From Acidimicrobiales bacterium (GTDB lineage Bacteria; Actinomycetota; Acidimicrobiia; Acidimicrobiales; SZUA-35), in contig JANQPB010000001.1 of the NCBI GenBank assembly GCA_028285495.1, positions 62,001 to 126,000 on the forward strand: a DNA stretch of 64,000 nucleotides, given 5' to 3'. The notes under the pieces were generated by a model. That model had not been told where the DNA came from, searched no databases, and saw only the letters and a list, made by a program, of their open reading frames with translations. Every line of letters begins with the position of its first letter. Within the stretch, counting starts at the first letter, position 1. Below, in pieces: positions 1-8,848 of this stretch. The translations under genes and the position numbers were made by a program.

Positions 1-477
1 GATGCCGACGGCCCGGGTCAGGATGTTGCGCTGGGGGTGGATGGCGGCCTCGGCCGGTGTCAGGCGACCCTGGCGCACCAGGTCCTCGACGAAGCTGTGG
101 TCCTCGGTGACCTGGCTCATGTAGTCGCCGCGGATCCAGTAGGCCCGGCTGTCGCCGACGTTGGCCACCGTCATCGTGTCGTCGGCGTGCAGGGTGAGCG
201 CCACCAGCGTGGTGCCCATGCCGGGAAGGCCGTTCTCCGCCGCGTGGCCGTGGACGGCCCGATTGGCGGCCAGCACCATGTCGACCAGGTCACCCTCGGA
301 CAGCTCGCTGCCGGCGCGGCGGAACTGCCCGATCGCCAGCTCGGCGGCGCGCTCGCCGCCCTGGTGGCCGCCCATCCCGTCGGCCAGCGCCGCCAGCTCG
401 CCGCCGTAGTAGACGCGGTCCTGGTTGGCCTCGCGCACGTTCCCGACGTGCGAGCCGGTGCCGCCGAGCAGCCGCAT
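1..477 (-). CDS. pstP: PP2C-family Ser/Thr protein phosphatase (PstP-like), C-terminus outside window
   Basis: Metal-dependent protein phosphatase that would reverse Ser/Thr-kinase phosphorylation of cell-wall and division proteins. The first 159 residues are visible. They carry the PP2C signatures REANQDR (residues 16-22), ADGMGGH (33-39) and NVGDSRAYW (near residue 105), which supply the metal-binding Asp residues. The start ATG overlaps the stop of the upstream FHA gene (TGATG), so the two are translationally coupled. The order fhaA, fhaB, pstP matches the mycobacterial pknA-pknB cluster, so rodA, pbpA and pknB are expected past the left edge. The C-terminal half, including any membrane segment, cannot be judged. 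Confidence 0.93.
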   Translation of the reverse strand, partial: MRLLGGTGSHVGNVREANQDRVYYGGELAALADGMGGHQGGERAAELAIGQFRRAGSELSEGDLVDMVLAANRAVHGHAAENGLPGMGTTLVALTLHADDTMTVANVGDSRAYWIRGDYMSQVTEDHSFVEDLVRQGRLTPAEAAIHPQRNILTRAVGI

Positions 478-935
478 CAGGCGAGCTCCATGATGACACC
501 GCCGAACTGCACCCGGTCGCCGCGGCGGCCGAGGACCGGCTTGGTCACCCGCTGGGAGTTGATGTAGGTGCCGTTGGTCGAGCCGAGGTCCTCGATGACG
601 AGGCCACCCTCGGCCGGGGAAACGCGGGCGTGGCGTTGCGACAGGTAGGTGTCCTCGAAGATCAACTGGCAGCCTGCGGCGCGTCCGATGGTCAATTCCC
701 CTGTCACCTCGACTCGCTGGCCGCCGCGGGCGGCCGGCTCGAGCACGACCAGATGTGGTGGGGCCTCGACCGGTCCCGCCTGAACCGGCTGGTGCCCCCC
801 GACGGCGGCCCCGACCCTACGAACCGCCACACTAGTCGTCGAACCAGACCACGTCGCCTGGAGGACGCGGAAGAAGAAGAGGTACACGAGGGCGAGGAGG
901 CACCACCTCAGGAGGGTCAGCAGCGCATCAGACAC
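477..935 (-). CDS. fhaB: Membrane-anchored FHA-domain protein (FhaB/FipA-like)
   Basis: A 152-residue phosphothreonine-binding adaptor. It has one hydrophobic segment at about residues 5-27 and a C-terminal FHA domain at about 78-150 with the ligand-loop motifs TIGRA, SQRHARV and DLGSTNGTYIN. The size and layout match mycobacterial FhaB/FipA, which couples kinase signalling to cell division. Translation starts at a GTG, and TAGCCT lies 8 nt upstream, a leaderless-type arrangement. The stop overlaps the start of the PP2C gene by one base. Role inferred from family and neighbours. Confidence 0.9.
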   Translation of the reverse strand: MSDALLTLLRWCLLALVYLFFFRVLQATWSGSTTSVAVRRVGAAVGGHQPVQAGPVEAPPHLVVLEPAARGGQRVEVTGELTIGRAAGCQLIFEDTYLSQRHARVSPAEGGLVIEDLGSTNGTYINSQRVTKPVLGRRGDRVQFGGVIMELA

Positions 936-1019
936 GTGACGTGAGGCTACCGGCCACGGCGGTCGTCGTCATCGGGCACATCATCTGACGGGGGAATCGG
1001 CTGCGATCCCGGCCGCGAC

Positions 1020-1682
1020 TCAGGTGCGCCGGAAGCGCAACCGGACCGGCCCGAGGGCGATCTCGTCACCGTCGCTCAGGAGGTGGCGGTCGATGCGGAT
1101 GCCGTTGACCCGGCAGCCGTTGGTCGATCCCAGGTCGACCAGTTGGAAGGTGGTGTCGGCCGGGTGGAGCTCGGCATGCTGGCGCGAGACGTTCTGGTCG
1201 TCGACCACGACGTCGCAGGTGGAGAGCCGGCCGATGGTCATCACCTGGTTCTTGAGCTTGTAGAAGGCACCGTTCGGGCCCTCGAGCCAGCCGCCCGGCT
1301 CGGTGCTGGCGATGCGGTCGTCGTACGACGGGTGGAGGCGGAACATGCCGACCCGGAGCGAGGGGTCGGTCTCGAACTCGATCGAGATCATGCCGAGGAA
1401 GCCGAGGCGGTGCTGGCTGGCGTAGCTGCGGACGGTGGCCGCCAACTCGGTGACCAGCGAATCGTGGACCTCGGCGAAGCGCTGGGCGTCCTCGCTGGCC
1501 AGGCGGATCACGAAGCGGTTGGGGGCGAGGGCCCGCCCGGAGGCGTCGACGGTGCGGCTGGCCTCCATCTCGCGAACGAGCCGGCGACCGATCTCGACCG
1601 GCTGCAGACCGCTGCGAAAGGCCCGCGAGAAAACCCCCTCGACCAACCGCTCCAGGCGGTCCTCGAAGCTCCGCAAGACCAT
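1020..1682 (-). CDS. fhaA: DUF3662 and FHA-domain protein (FhaA-like)
   Basis: A cytoplasmic 220-residue protein with an N-terminal DUF3662 region (about 1-115, beginning MVLRSFEDRLERLVEG) and a C-terminal FHA domain (about 145-218) with IGRLSTCDVVV, NVSRQHAEL and DLGSTNGCRVNG. Mycobacterial FhaA is much longer because of a Gln/Gly-rich linker; here the two domains are almost adjacent. In mycobacteria FhaA binds the phosphorylated MviN/MurJ-type pseudokinase and controls peptidoglycan synthesis. TACCGT sits 7 nt before the ATG. It is the first gene of the visible run, and the tRNA-Leu lies just upstream on the other strand, as in Mycobacterium. Confidence 0.92.
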   Translation of the reverse strand: MVLRSFEDRLERLVEGVFSRAFRSGLQPVEIGRRLVREMEASRTVDASGRALAPNRFVIRLASEDAQRFAEVHDSLVTELAATVRSYASQHRLGFLGMISIEFETDPSLRVGMFRLHPSYDDRIASTEPGGWLEGPNGAFYKLKNQVMTIGRLSTCDVVVDDQNVSRQHAELHPADTTFQLVDLGSTNGCRVNGIRIDRHLLSDGDEIALGPVRLRFRRT

Positions 1683-1747
1683 GGCATCTACGGTACTCGC
1701 ACCGGGCCCGTTCTGACTTGGCAGGCGGTATCATGCCGGGGTCACTC

Positions 1748-1831
<84 letters not shown>

Positions 1832-2111
1832 CCCCTCGACAATCGCTCCGGAACCCGGCCCCTTGGGTCGGGTTTCGTGGTTCGTGCCCGACAAAAGTGC
1901 AGCCGCCCCCAACCCCGGGAGGGAACAACGGGGCTAAGGGCGACTACGAGGGGGTCCGCGCGGCACTACGGGTCACGAGCACGGGCGAGGAGCTCACGAC
2001 CGACCGAAAGCGGTCCCCTGTCACAGGCTAGCGCGGCGCTACCTGACGGTGTACAGATCCGACCACATTGGTGATGCTTGCCTAGGCAGTGGTCGGCCGT
2101 TCGACTCGGAT

Positions 2112-2993
2112 TCAGGGCTCCAGACCGGGCTCGATGCCGATGCCAGGATCGGGGGCGGCCTCGATCAGGCGGATCACCCGGTCGCAGCCCCGGATCCGCA
2201 CGCCGAGGGTCTCCTGGTCGACGACGAGCGGACGCGGTCCACGACCGCTCGAGGTGACGTCGGCCAGACGAGCGCCCCGGAAGGCGACCACGTGCTCCCA
2301 CAGGCAACCCTCCGGGACCGCCCAGGTCCCCGGGGCGAGATCCCCGACCCAGTAGTCGCCGTCGCCGGCGGCCACCAGCGGTTCGGCCAGCGGGACCCAG
2401 GGAGCCCACTGTCGACACTGCTGCGTCGGGCGGAACAGGTCGGGCTCGATGGGGTTGAGCGACACCAGCAGCCGCCCGGTCGACAACCGATCGTGGCCGA
2501 TCAACCGCTCGTCGTCTCGAACGAGCCGGTGCAGCTCGTAGCCGCAGTCCTCGACGTCGAGCGGTGAGGCGTAGAGCCCCGGCTCGATCCAGCCCGTCGG
2601 GGCCAGGCTGTCGCCCGGCACCAGATCGGTCTCCAGCGGGTAGTCGGCGTCCGGGTCGATCGTCTCGAAGAGATCGGGCGGGAGTGTCTCGGCCGCCTCC
2701 TCGGCGGTCGCCACCAGGAACGTTCGCGACTCGCTTCCCGGCACGGCGGCCAACAGCCGGGGCGGCTCACCGTCGGCATCGACCGGCGACGTCGGCTCGG
2801 CCTCGGGGTCGGGGTCGGACGGCTCGCCGGCGGCGGTCGAGGCCAGGCCGTCCGGCGCCGGGAGGTCACCATCGGCGGCCGATGGCACGGCTGCATCGGC
2901 GTCGGGGACCACCGCCCGGTCGAACACCTGGACGGCCACGACGGTGAGGGCAAGCACGAGGGCGACGCCGATGATCCGCAGGACCCGATCCAT
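2112..2993 (-). CDS. Membrane-anchored or secreted hypothetical protein
   Basis: Predicted protein of 293 residues that I cannot assign to a family. From the chosen ATG it starts MDRVLRIIGVALVLALTVV, an uncleaved signal or membrane anchor. A low-complexity Pro/Asp/Glu-rich linker (about 30-80) follows, then a compact domain with four scattered Cys residues (contexts EDCGYEL, TQQCRQW, EGCLWEH, IRGCDRV). The even Cys number and N-terminal anchor suggest a disulfide-stabilised extracytoplasmic domain. The frame stays open upstream to about 3194, but that part is Arg/Gly/Pro-rich and reads as non-coding. Confidence 0.7.
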   Translation of the reverse strand: MDRVLRIIGVALVLALTVVAVQVFDRAVVPDADAAVPSAADGDLPAPDGLASTAAGEPSDPDPEAEPTSPVDADGEPPRLLAAVPGSESRTFLVATAEEAAETLPPDLFETIDPDADYPLETDLVPGDSLAPTGWIEPGLYASPLDVEDCGYELHRLVRDDERLIGHDRLSTGRLLVSLNPIEPDLFRPTQQCRQWAPWVPLAEPLVAAGDGDYWVGDLAPGTWAVPEGCLWEHVVAFRGARLADVTSSGRGPRPLVVDQETLGVRIRGCDRVIRLIEAAPDPGIGIEPGLEP

Positions 2994-3163
2994 GCTGACC
3001 CGATCGGTCGGTCGGCCCGGCCGTTGAGGGCGATCGATGGGCCGATCGGCCCGATTCGGTCGCCCCGCCGACAGCCGCGGAACCGGCCCGGTGCGACCGC
3101 CCCCGGCCGGATGAGGCGGCCCCGGGCCGGCTCGGCCGGCGACGCTGGCTACCCTTCGACCCG

Positions 3164-3670
3164 ATGAGCGAGACGACCGATGCCCTCCACCCATCGGCCA
3201 GGCGGGTCGCCGACTGGGCCGCCTCCCGTGGCCTCGACCTCAACGTCCTGGCCTACCCCGAGGACGGAGCCCGCACCGCCGAGGATGCGGCCTCGGCGGT
3301 CGGCTGCACCGTCGACCAGATCGTGAAGTCGATGATCTTCGCCGCCGACGGCGAGCGGGGACCGGAGCTGGTGCTCGCCCTCACCAGCGGGGCCAACCAG
3401 GTCGACGCCGAGGCGCTGGCTGCGGTGGCCGGCGTCGATCGCTGCGGTCGGGCCGACCCCGAGGCCGTCCGGGCCGCCACCGGGTACGCGATCGGTGGGG
3501 TCCCGCCGTTCGCCCATCGCACGGCCCTCCGCACGTGGATCGACCCACACCTGCTGACCTTCGGCGAGGTGTGGGCCGCCGCCGGCACCCCCCGCCACGT
3601 GTTCGCGATCAGCCCCGAGGCGCTGGTCGACCTGACCGGGGCCGAGCCGGCGTCGTTCGCCCGGGGCTGA
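3164..3670 (+). CDS. YbaK/EbsC-family aminoacyl-tRNA deacylase-like protein
   Basis: A 168-residue single-domain protein of the YbaK/ProX/EbsC family, whose members clear mischarged aminoacyl-tRNA in trans. Diagnostic features are QIVKSMIF (the catalytic Lys region), the ALTSGANQVD strand and GYAIGGVPPFAH, which lines the pocket. The C-terminal ISPEALVDLTGA is also typical. Substrate (Cys-tRNA-Pro, Ala-tRNA-Pro or another) cannot be told from the sequence. TACCCT lies 8 nt before the ATG, consistent with a leaderless message. The SpoU gene follows 25 nt downstream on the same strand and may be co-transcribed. Confidence 0.9.
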   Translation: MSETTDALHPSARRVADWAASRGLDLNVLAYPEDGARTAEDAASAVGCTVDQIVKSMIFAADGERGPELVLALTSGANQVDAEALAAVAGVDRCGRADPEAVRAATGYAIGGVPPFAHRTALRTWIDPHLLTFGEVWAAAGTPRHVFAISPEALVDLTGAEPASFARG

Positions 3671-3695
3671 GCGGGCGGCACGGTCGGCGTCGACG

Positions 3696-4388
3696 ATGGC
3701 CGAGCGGGAGTCCGGCTACCCGGCGGGCGAACGCGAGCCGTCGGGCGGCGAGCCGCCGGTCGGGGTCGGGCCACACCCGCGCCCCTGGCCGGACGACCCC
3801 CGCCTCGACCCCGAGCTGCTGGCGGGCGGCGATCGCCGGAACGTGGTCGACCGCTACCGCTACTGGTCGGTCGAGGCGATCGTCGGCGACCTCGACCCCC
3901 GTCGTCACCCGTTTCACGTCGCCATCGAGAACTGGCGCCACGACCTCAACATCGGCACGGTCGTCCGCAGCGCCAACGCCTTCCTGGCCGCCGAGGTCCA
4001 CATCGTCGGCCGACGGCGCTGGAACCGGCGGGGGGCGATGGTGACCGATCGCTATCAGCACATCCGCCATCACCCGGAGCCGGCCGACCTGGCCCGCTGG
4101 GCCGAGGAGGCCGGCCTGCCGCTGATCGGGGTCGACAACCTCCCGGGGTCGGTGCCGCTCGACGCCGAACCGCTGCCCCGGAGCTGCGTGCTCGTCTTCG
4201 GCCAGGAAGGCCCCGGGCTGTCCGAGGCGATCAGGCCGTTCCTCCGGGAGTGCCGATCGATCCCCCAGTTCGGATCGACGCGCTCGATCAACGCCGGCGT
4301 GGCCGCCGGCATCGCCATGTACGCCTGGGTCGCCCGGCACGGCGCCGACGCGCCTCCCGCCGACGAGGCCGATCGACGATCGATCTAG
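3696..4388 (+). CDS. SpoU/TrmH-family RNA 2'-O-ribose methyltransferase
   Basis: A SAM-dependent SPOUT enzyme of 230 residues. The three SpoU motifs are present in order: NIGTVVRSANAF (about 91-102), LVFGQEGPGLSEA (about 167-179) and STRSINAGVAAGIAMYAW near residues 195-212, which form the knotted SAM site. The first 45 residues are Pro/Gly-rich and probably disordered. Whether the target is rRNA or tRNA cannot be told. The gene follows the YbaK-type gene closely. Its stop overlaps that of the convergent OmpA-like gene by 4 bp. Confidence 0.92.
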   Translation: MAERESGYPAGEREPSGGEPPVGVGPHPRPWPDDPRLDPELLAGGDRRNVVDRYRYWSVEAIVGDLDPRRHPFHVAIENWRHDLNIGTVVRSANAFLAAEVHIVGRRRWNRRGAMVTDRYQHIRHHPEPADLARWAEEAGLPLIGVDNLPGSVPLDAEPLPRSCVLVFGQEGPGLSEAIRPFLRECRSIPQFGSTRSINAGVAAGIAMYAWVARHGADAPPADEADRRSI

Positions 4389-5554
4389 ACGATCCGGAAC
4401 TCGATGCGCCGGTTCTCCTGCTGGGCCGCCGCATCGTTCTCGTCAGGCGACACCTTGAGGCGGCGCTCACCGAAGCCGACGGCGGTCAGGTCGTTCTCGA
4501 CGCCCCTGGCCTGCAGCTCGGCCAGGACCGCCTGGGCCCTGGCCTCGCTCAGGGTCTGGTTGCCCTCGTCGCCGCCGATCGAATCGGTGTGACCACCGAT
4601 CTCCAGTGCGACGTCGGGGTTGTCGAGCAACAGCTCGGCCGCCTCGTCGAGGATCGGGGCCGACTCGCCCTGCACGATGGCGCTGCCCGAAGCGAACTGG
4701 ATCGGCTCGAGCGAGTTGAGGGCGGCCTCGAGGTCGTTCGACTCCTCGAGCGCGAAGCCGCTGGTGTCGCCGAGCTCGACGCCGTCGAGCCCGGCGAAGG
4801 CCTCGACCACCTGGTTGTAGAGCACGGGGTCGGTCATCGAGCCGCCGATGGTGACCGTCGCCGGAGGCTGGGCCGACGGATCGACCACGAGCTGGTCGTC
4901 GACCTGCTCCTCGGCGTACACGGCCACGGCCCGGGCCACGATGGCGTCGCGGGTGGCCTCGTCCGGGACCGTGCCGGCGAGCACGATCGAGACCTGAGCC
5001 GCGGTCACGTCGACCGCGGCCTCGGCCCCGGCGGCCACGACCAGGCCCGTCGCATCGACCGAGTCGACGTTCGGCTGGCCCTCGACCCGGGCGATCAGCG
5101 CCTCGCGGGTGGCCTCGTCCGGGACGGTGCCGGTCAGGACGACCGTGTTGCCGTCGCCGTCGGCGCCGAGCCCGTCGGCCTCGCCGTCGAGCAGCGCCTG
5201 GATGGCCGCGATGTCGGGCAGGGCCGGGGCCGCAGCCTCGTCGGGCTCGTCGGCGTCCGCGTCGGCATCGTCCTCGGCGGCCCCGTCCTCGTCGTCGCCC
5301 TCGTCGGCCTCGTTGTCGGCCTCGGCCGTCGCTGCGGCCGTCGCCGCGCCGCCCCGGTGGTCGTCGCCGTCGATCGTCGGCCAGATCAGACCGATGGTGA
5401 GGATGGCGATGCCGACGGCGAACGCAAGCAGGGCCGGCAGCTCGTCCGGCCCCTCGTCGGCCAGGGCGACCCCACCACCGCGGTTCCCGCCACTCGGCGA
5501 CGCAGCTCCGGCCGCTCCGCGCTCCAGCTCGTCATCGGTGGTCGCCTCTGCCAT
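4385..5554 (-). CDS. BON-OmpA envelope protein (OmpATb/ArfA-like)
   Basis: 389 residues: a cytoplasmic N-terminus, one membrane segment at about 41-60 (LLAFAVGIAILTIGLIW), an acidic Ala/Asp/Glu linker, and BON-like repeats at about 115-270. The repeats contain two near-copies (LTGTVPDEATREAL and LAGTVPDEATRDAI). A C-terminal OmpA/MotB domain (about 285-389) carries IGGHTDSIGG and NRRIEF, the peptidoglycan-binding signature. The layout matches mycobacterial OmpATb (ArfA). A role in tethering the envelope to the wall is inferred from the family. A second protein of the same type lies at 9665. Confidence 0.88.
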   Translation of the reverse strand: MAEATTDDELERGAAGAASPSGGNRGGGVALADEGPDELPALLAFAVGIAILTIGLIWPTIDGDDHRGGAATAAATAEADNEADEGDDEDGAAEDDADADADEPDEAAAPALPDIAAIQALLDGEADGLGADGDGNTVVLTGTVPDEATREALIARVEGQPNVDSVDATGLVVAAGAEAAVDVTAAQVSIVLAGTVPDEATRDAIVARAVAVYAEEQVDDQLVVDPSAQPPATVTIGGSMTDPVLYNQVVEAFAGLDGVELGDTSGFALEESNDLEAALNSLEPIQFASGSAIVQGESAPILDEAAELLLDNPDVALEIGGHTDSIGGDEGNQTLSEARAQAVLAELQARGVENDLTAVGFGERRLKVSPDENDAAAQQENRRIEFRIV

Positions 5555-5674
5555 GACGGGCAGTGTGCCAGGGATTCGATCGGTTGCGGCCGGGCGGGCT
5601 CACCATTCGAGCGGCCTCGTGGCGGCCGTCGACGACGGCATCGGCGATCGGGGCCGGCCGGCCGTCAGAAGCCC

Positions 5675-6301
5675 TCAGGAGGAGGCGGCGGCCGGGCGCC
5701 GCAGCCGCGACACGATCAGCTCGATGGCGACGACGACCCCGATCAGCAGGCCGAAGACCACCAGGGCCCGGAAGATCTGGCCGACGATCGGGGGCCTGCT
5801 GGCGTCGTCGGTCGTGGTCAGCTCGACGGCGAAGGCGTCGATGGCGGCGGCCGGGTCGTCGAGTGCCCTGGCCGCGTCGAGCGCCCGGGGCCTGGCGGCC
5901 GACAGCTCCTCGAGGACGTAGGCCTCGACCGGGCCCTCGCTCGGGAACACCAGCGCGACCTCGGCCTCGGTCTTCTCCTGGATCCGGCGGGCGAACGCCT
6001 TGGCCGACGGCTGCGGATCGCGGGGCACGACGACCACCAGGTCGAGGCCGCGGCCCCTGGCGTCGGCGACGGCGGCGACCAGCGCGGCCTCGTCGACATC
6101 GCTTCGCCCGAAGCCGACGAACACCCCGTCGTCGGCCAGGCCCTCGGCCACCCTGGTCGGGCTCTCGGCCGAGGCCGCGGCGCCGAGCCCCGCCACGAGC
6201 CCGATGGCCATCCCGACGGCGGTGAGGGTGAGCACCAGCGACCGCAGCGTCGCCGGGTTGGCGGCGGCGGTGACGGGCTCCGAGCGGGACATCCCGACCA
6301 T
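5675..6301 (-). CDS. Exported membrane protein resembling the Rv1476 family (DUF6676)
   Basis: 208 residues. The N-terminal signal or membrane segment (about 18-43, LRSLVLTLTAVGMAIGLVAG) ends near ASAES. An extracytoplasmic alpha/beta domain (about 50-160) follows, with a strand LDLVVVVPRDPQPSA, and then one C-terminal membrane helix (about 176-196) and a short basic tail. The fold looks like the TPM/Rv1476-type membrane proteins of actinobacteria, but this rests on pattern memory. It lies 120 bp upstream of the BON-OmpA gene on the same strand, so both may serve the envelope. Confidence 0.65.
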   Translation of the reverse strand: MVGMSRSEPVTAAANPATLRSLVLTLTAVGMAIGLVAGLGAAASAESPTRVAEGLADDGVFVGFGRSDVDEAALVAAVADARGRGLDLVVVVPRDPQPSAKAFARRIQEKTEAEVALVFPSEGPVEAYVLEELSAARPRALDAARALDDPAAAIDAFAVELTTTDDASRPPIVGQIFRALVVFGLLIGVVVAIELIVSRLRRPAAASS

Positions 6302-6372
6302 TCTCGCACGCGCTCGGCGGAACCGGGCGCGGCGCCACGCCGGGCACGATCGACGGCGTGGCGAGCAGGGTG

Positions 6373-6669
6373 CTAGCCGAGGAGGAAGCGGCGGACCCGG
6401 TCGAGGTGGGGGTCGGAGACGGACAGGAAGGCGTCGAAGGCCTCGGCCGACTCCTCGTCGAGGTCGTCCTGTGGCGCGACGACCGGGTCGGGGGTGGTGG
6501 CCCCGACGGGGTCGAGCCGGTTGGTCAGATCGAGCACCCGAGCCCGGAGGAGGGCGTTCTCGGTCTCCAGCTCGCGGATGCGGTCGAGGTCGAACGGGTC
6601 CGAGTCGGCCAGGGTCCGGTCGGTGCGGGTCTTGCGCTTCGAGAAGGTCACCCGGGCCTTTCGGCCCAT
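6373..6669 (-). CDS. Small coiled-coil hypothetical protein
   Basis: 98 residues, not assigned to a family. A basic N-terminus (MGRKARVTFSKRKTRTDR) precedes a heptad-like helix (about 28-52, DLDRIRELETENALLRARVL) and an acidic C-terminus. Reading frame and codon use look coding. It sits between the MBL hydrolase and the DUF6676-like gene on the same strand, about 55 bp downstream of the former. No ribosome-binding site is evident. It could be a DNA- or ribosome-associated small protein, but nothing in the sequence decides this. Confidence 0.55.
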   Translation of the reverse strand: MGRKARVTFSKRKTRTDRTLADSDPFDLDRIRELETENALLRARVLDLTNRLDPVGATTPDPVVAPQDDLDEESAEAFDAFLSVSDPHLDRVRRFLLG

Positions 6670-6724
6670 GGTCGCCCGGGTTGAGCGATGGGCCGACGCC
6701 GCACGGCGGAACTCGACCGGCGAG

Positions 6725-7438
6725 CTAGTGACCGAACATCATCATCCACTGCTCGACCGACTTCGGCTTGTAGACGACGTTCATCGCCCGGGTGTCACCC
6801 ATCGACCGCGACGGCTCGGGTGAGTAGAGGTGGCCGGGGAACAGCACGGCGTCGTCTGGGACCTTGGCCAGCCGGGTGGTCAGCGAGTGGAACAGCTCCT
6901 CGGGATCGCCCCCGGGGAGATCGGTCCGACCGCAGCCGTCGAGGAAGAGCGTGTCACCCGAGACCAGGTGGCCGTCGACCAGGAAGCACTGGCTGCCCGG
7001 GGTGTGCCCGGGGGTGTGGATCAGCTCGATGTCGATCTCGCCGACCGTGACGATGTCGCCGGAGGCGTGACCGACGAGCTGCTCGGGGCCGAGGCCGGTC
7101 GTCTTGGTCACGAACTCGACCTCCGGGGCCTGGAGGTGGACCGGGACGTCGAAGCGGTCGAGCAGGGCGGCGACGCCCTCCAGCTGGTACCCCATCATGT
7201 TCCCGCCGAGGTGGTCGGCGTGGTAGTGGGTGCCGAGCACACCGACCGGCGTCATGCCGTCGGCCTCGAGGATCGAGACGAGACCGGCGACGTCGTAGGC
7301 CGGATCGACCAGCACCGCCTCGCCGGTCAGACGGTCACCGATGGCGTACGCGAAGTTGACCATCTGGCGGGCGATCATGTCGTCGGTGGCGAAGTCGCGG
7401 CCGCTGAGGAGCTGACGAAAATAGAGACGGTCGTCCAT
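6725..7438 (-). CDS. Metallo-beta-lactamase-fold hydrolase (glyoxalase II / persulfide dioxygenase-like)
   Basis: 237 residues with a complete metal site: THYHADHLGG gives His71, His73, Asp75 and His76, HTPGHTPGS gives the next His, and VSGDTLF and LFPGHLY give the bridging Asp and last His. The N-terminal strand FAYAIGDRLTGEAVLVDPAYD is typical of the glyoxalase II/ETHE1 branch. The reaction (S-acylglutathione-type hydrolysis or persulfide oxidation) cannot be fixed without structure or phylogeny. TAGAGT lies 6 nt before the ATG, a leaderless-type start, and the gene is divergent from pheA. Confidence 0.9.
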   Translation of the reverse strand: MDDRLYFRQLLSGRDFATDDMIARQMVNFAYAIGDRLTGEAVLVDPAYDVAGLVSILEADGMTPVGVLGTHYHADHLGGNMMGYQLEGVAALLDRFDVPVHLQAPEVEFVTKTTGLGPEQLVGHASGDIVTVGEIDIELIHTPGHTPGSQCFLVDGHLVSGDTLFLDGCGRTDLPGGDPEELFHSLTTRLAKVPDDAVLFPGHLYSPEPSRSMGDTRAMNVVYKPKSVEQWMMMFGH

Positions 7439-7514
7439 GGCTCGACTCTAGAAGCCGTGCGTCGGCGACCGGAATCCGGCTGCCGGTCCCGGCGACGGCT
7501 CGTAGGCTGGTTCC

Positions 7515-8471
7515 GTGGCCAAGCCCATCGAGAACCCCCCGTCCGTCGCCCCCCCGCTCCGGATCGCCTACCTCGGTCCGTCCGGCACCTTCACCGAGCA
7601 GGCGCTGGTCAGTCAGGTCGACCTGGCGACCGCCGAGCTGGTGCCGTACCCGAAGTTCGTCGACGTGCTCGACGCCACCTCGACCGGCGAGACGCAGATG
7701 GGCTTCGTCGCCATCGAGAACGCCATCGAGGGCACCGTCAACGTGACCCTCGACGCCCTGGCGTTCGACCACGAGCTGCTGATCCAGCGCGAGGTGGTGC
7801 TCGACATCCAGCTCGACCTGATGGCCAGGTCGGGAACCTCGCTCGACGACATCACCGCGGTGTTCTCCCACCCCGTCGCCAACGCCCAGTGCCGCCAGTT
7901 CCTCCACAAGGAGGTGCCGAGGGCCGAGGTCAAGGCCGCCAACTCCACCTCGGAGGCGGCGGTGATGGCGGCCGACGACCAGACGATCGCCGCCCTGGCC
8001 CCGGCGCTGGCGGCCGAGCGGTACGGCCTCGAGACCCTGGCCGCCGACGTCGCCGACCATCCGGGCAACCAGACCCGGTTCGTGCTGGTGGCCCCATCCG
8101 GCGTGCCGGCCCGGTCCGGTCACGACAAGACCACGGTCGTGCTCAACCAGCGCGAGGACCGCCCCGGCTCGCTGGTCGCCATCCTCCAGGAGTTCGCCGC
8201 CCGGTCGATCAACCTGTCCCGTCTCTCGTCGCGGCCGGTGAAGACCGCGCTTGGCAACTACTGCTTCATCGTCGACATCGACGGCCACATCGACGACGAA
8301 CTGCTGGCCGATTGCCTGCGAGCCATCCGGGCCAAGCTGGCCGACATCAAGTTCCTCGGCAGCTACCCGGCCGAGGGCAAGGGCTCGACCGAGACCCGGC
8401 TCGAGGTGACCACCGCCTGGGCCGAGGCCGACCGCTGGCTCGACGACATCCGTTCCCAGATCGAGCGCTGA
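7515..8471 (+). CDS. pheA: Prephenate dehydratase
   Basis: Converts prephenate to phenylpyruvate in phenylalanine synthesis. The 318-residue protein has the periplasmic-binding-like PDT domain: AYLGPSGTFTEQAL at the N-terminus, AIENAIEGTVNVTLDAL, and the catalytic Thr region NQTRFVLVAP. A C-terminal ACT domain (about 205-285) contains RPGSLVAILQEFA and a variant of the Phe-sensing ESRP motif (LSSRPVKTALGNYCF). The ACT domain implies feedback control by phenylalanine. There is no chorismate mutase domain. It starts at GTG, with TAGGCT 6 nt upstream. Confidence 0.96.
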   Translation: MAKPIENPPSVAPPLRIAYLGPSGTFTEQALVSQVDLATAELVPYPKFVDVLDATSTGETQMGFVAIENAIEGTVNVTLDALAFDHELLIQREVVLDIQLDLMARSGTSLDDITAVFSHPVANAQCRQFLHKEVPRAEVKAANSTSEAAVMAADDQTIAALAPALAAERYGLETLAADVADHPGNQTRFVLVAPSGVPARSGHDKTTVVLNQREDRPGSLVAILQEFAARSINLSRLSSRPVKTALGNYCFIVDIDGHIDDELLADCLRAIRAKLADIKFLGSYPAEGKGSTETRLEVTTAWAEADRWLDDIRSQIER

Positions 8472-8631
8472 CCCGGCCGGCCGGGGCCGCGACCGGACCC
8501 GTGGCCGGCGCCACGGCGACCAACTATGGTCTCGCCATGACGCCAGCCCTGAGGAGCAGGGCTTCACCGAGTTCCGCCGCCGGCGGAGCTCCTGGCTGGA
8601 CGGCCTCGCCTGGGGTCGGGAAGGGTTCGCG

Positions 8632-8847
8632 ATGACCGAGAGCGTCTACAACGTGGTGGAACTGATCGGCACCAGCGCCGAGTCGTGGGAGAAGGCGACC
8701 GCCAACGCGGTCGCCGAGGCGTCGAAGACCTTGAGCGACCTGCGGGTGGCCCGGGTCATCGAGCAGGACGTGACGATCGACGACGGCGAGGTCGCGCTGT
8801 TCCGATCGAAGATCCGGCTCTCGTTCAAGCACGAGTCCGAGGGCTGA
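8632..8847 (+). CDS. Dodecin family flavin-binding protein
   Basis: 71 residues, the standard dodecin length. The family signature is present: VYNVVELIGTSAESWEKA, the helix NAVAEASKTLSDLRVARV, and the last strand RSKIRLSFKH. Dodecins form hollow dodecamers that store or buffer flavins or CoA. Only one base separates its stop from the next gene's GTG, and that gene starts with another dodecin-like domain, so the two are surely co-expressed. Codons upstream of this ATG stay open in frame but offer no start codon. Confidence 0.92.
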   Translation: MTESVYNVVELIGTSAESWEKATANAVAEASKTLSDLRVARVIEQDVTIDDGEVALFRSKIRLSFKHESEG

Positions 8848-8848
8848 C

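Noticed and set aside
8521..8631. In-frame codons upstream of the dodecin ATG that read like protein (EEQGFTEFRRRRSSWLDGLA).
   Set aside because: No ATG, GTG or TTG opens this stretch in frame, and dodecins normally start at the chosen ATG. A leftover of a broken small gene is possible but unsupported.
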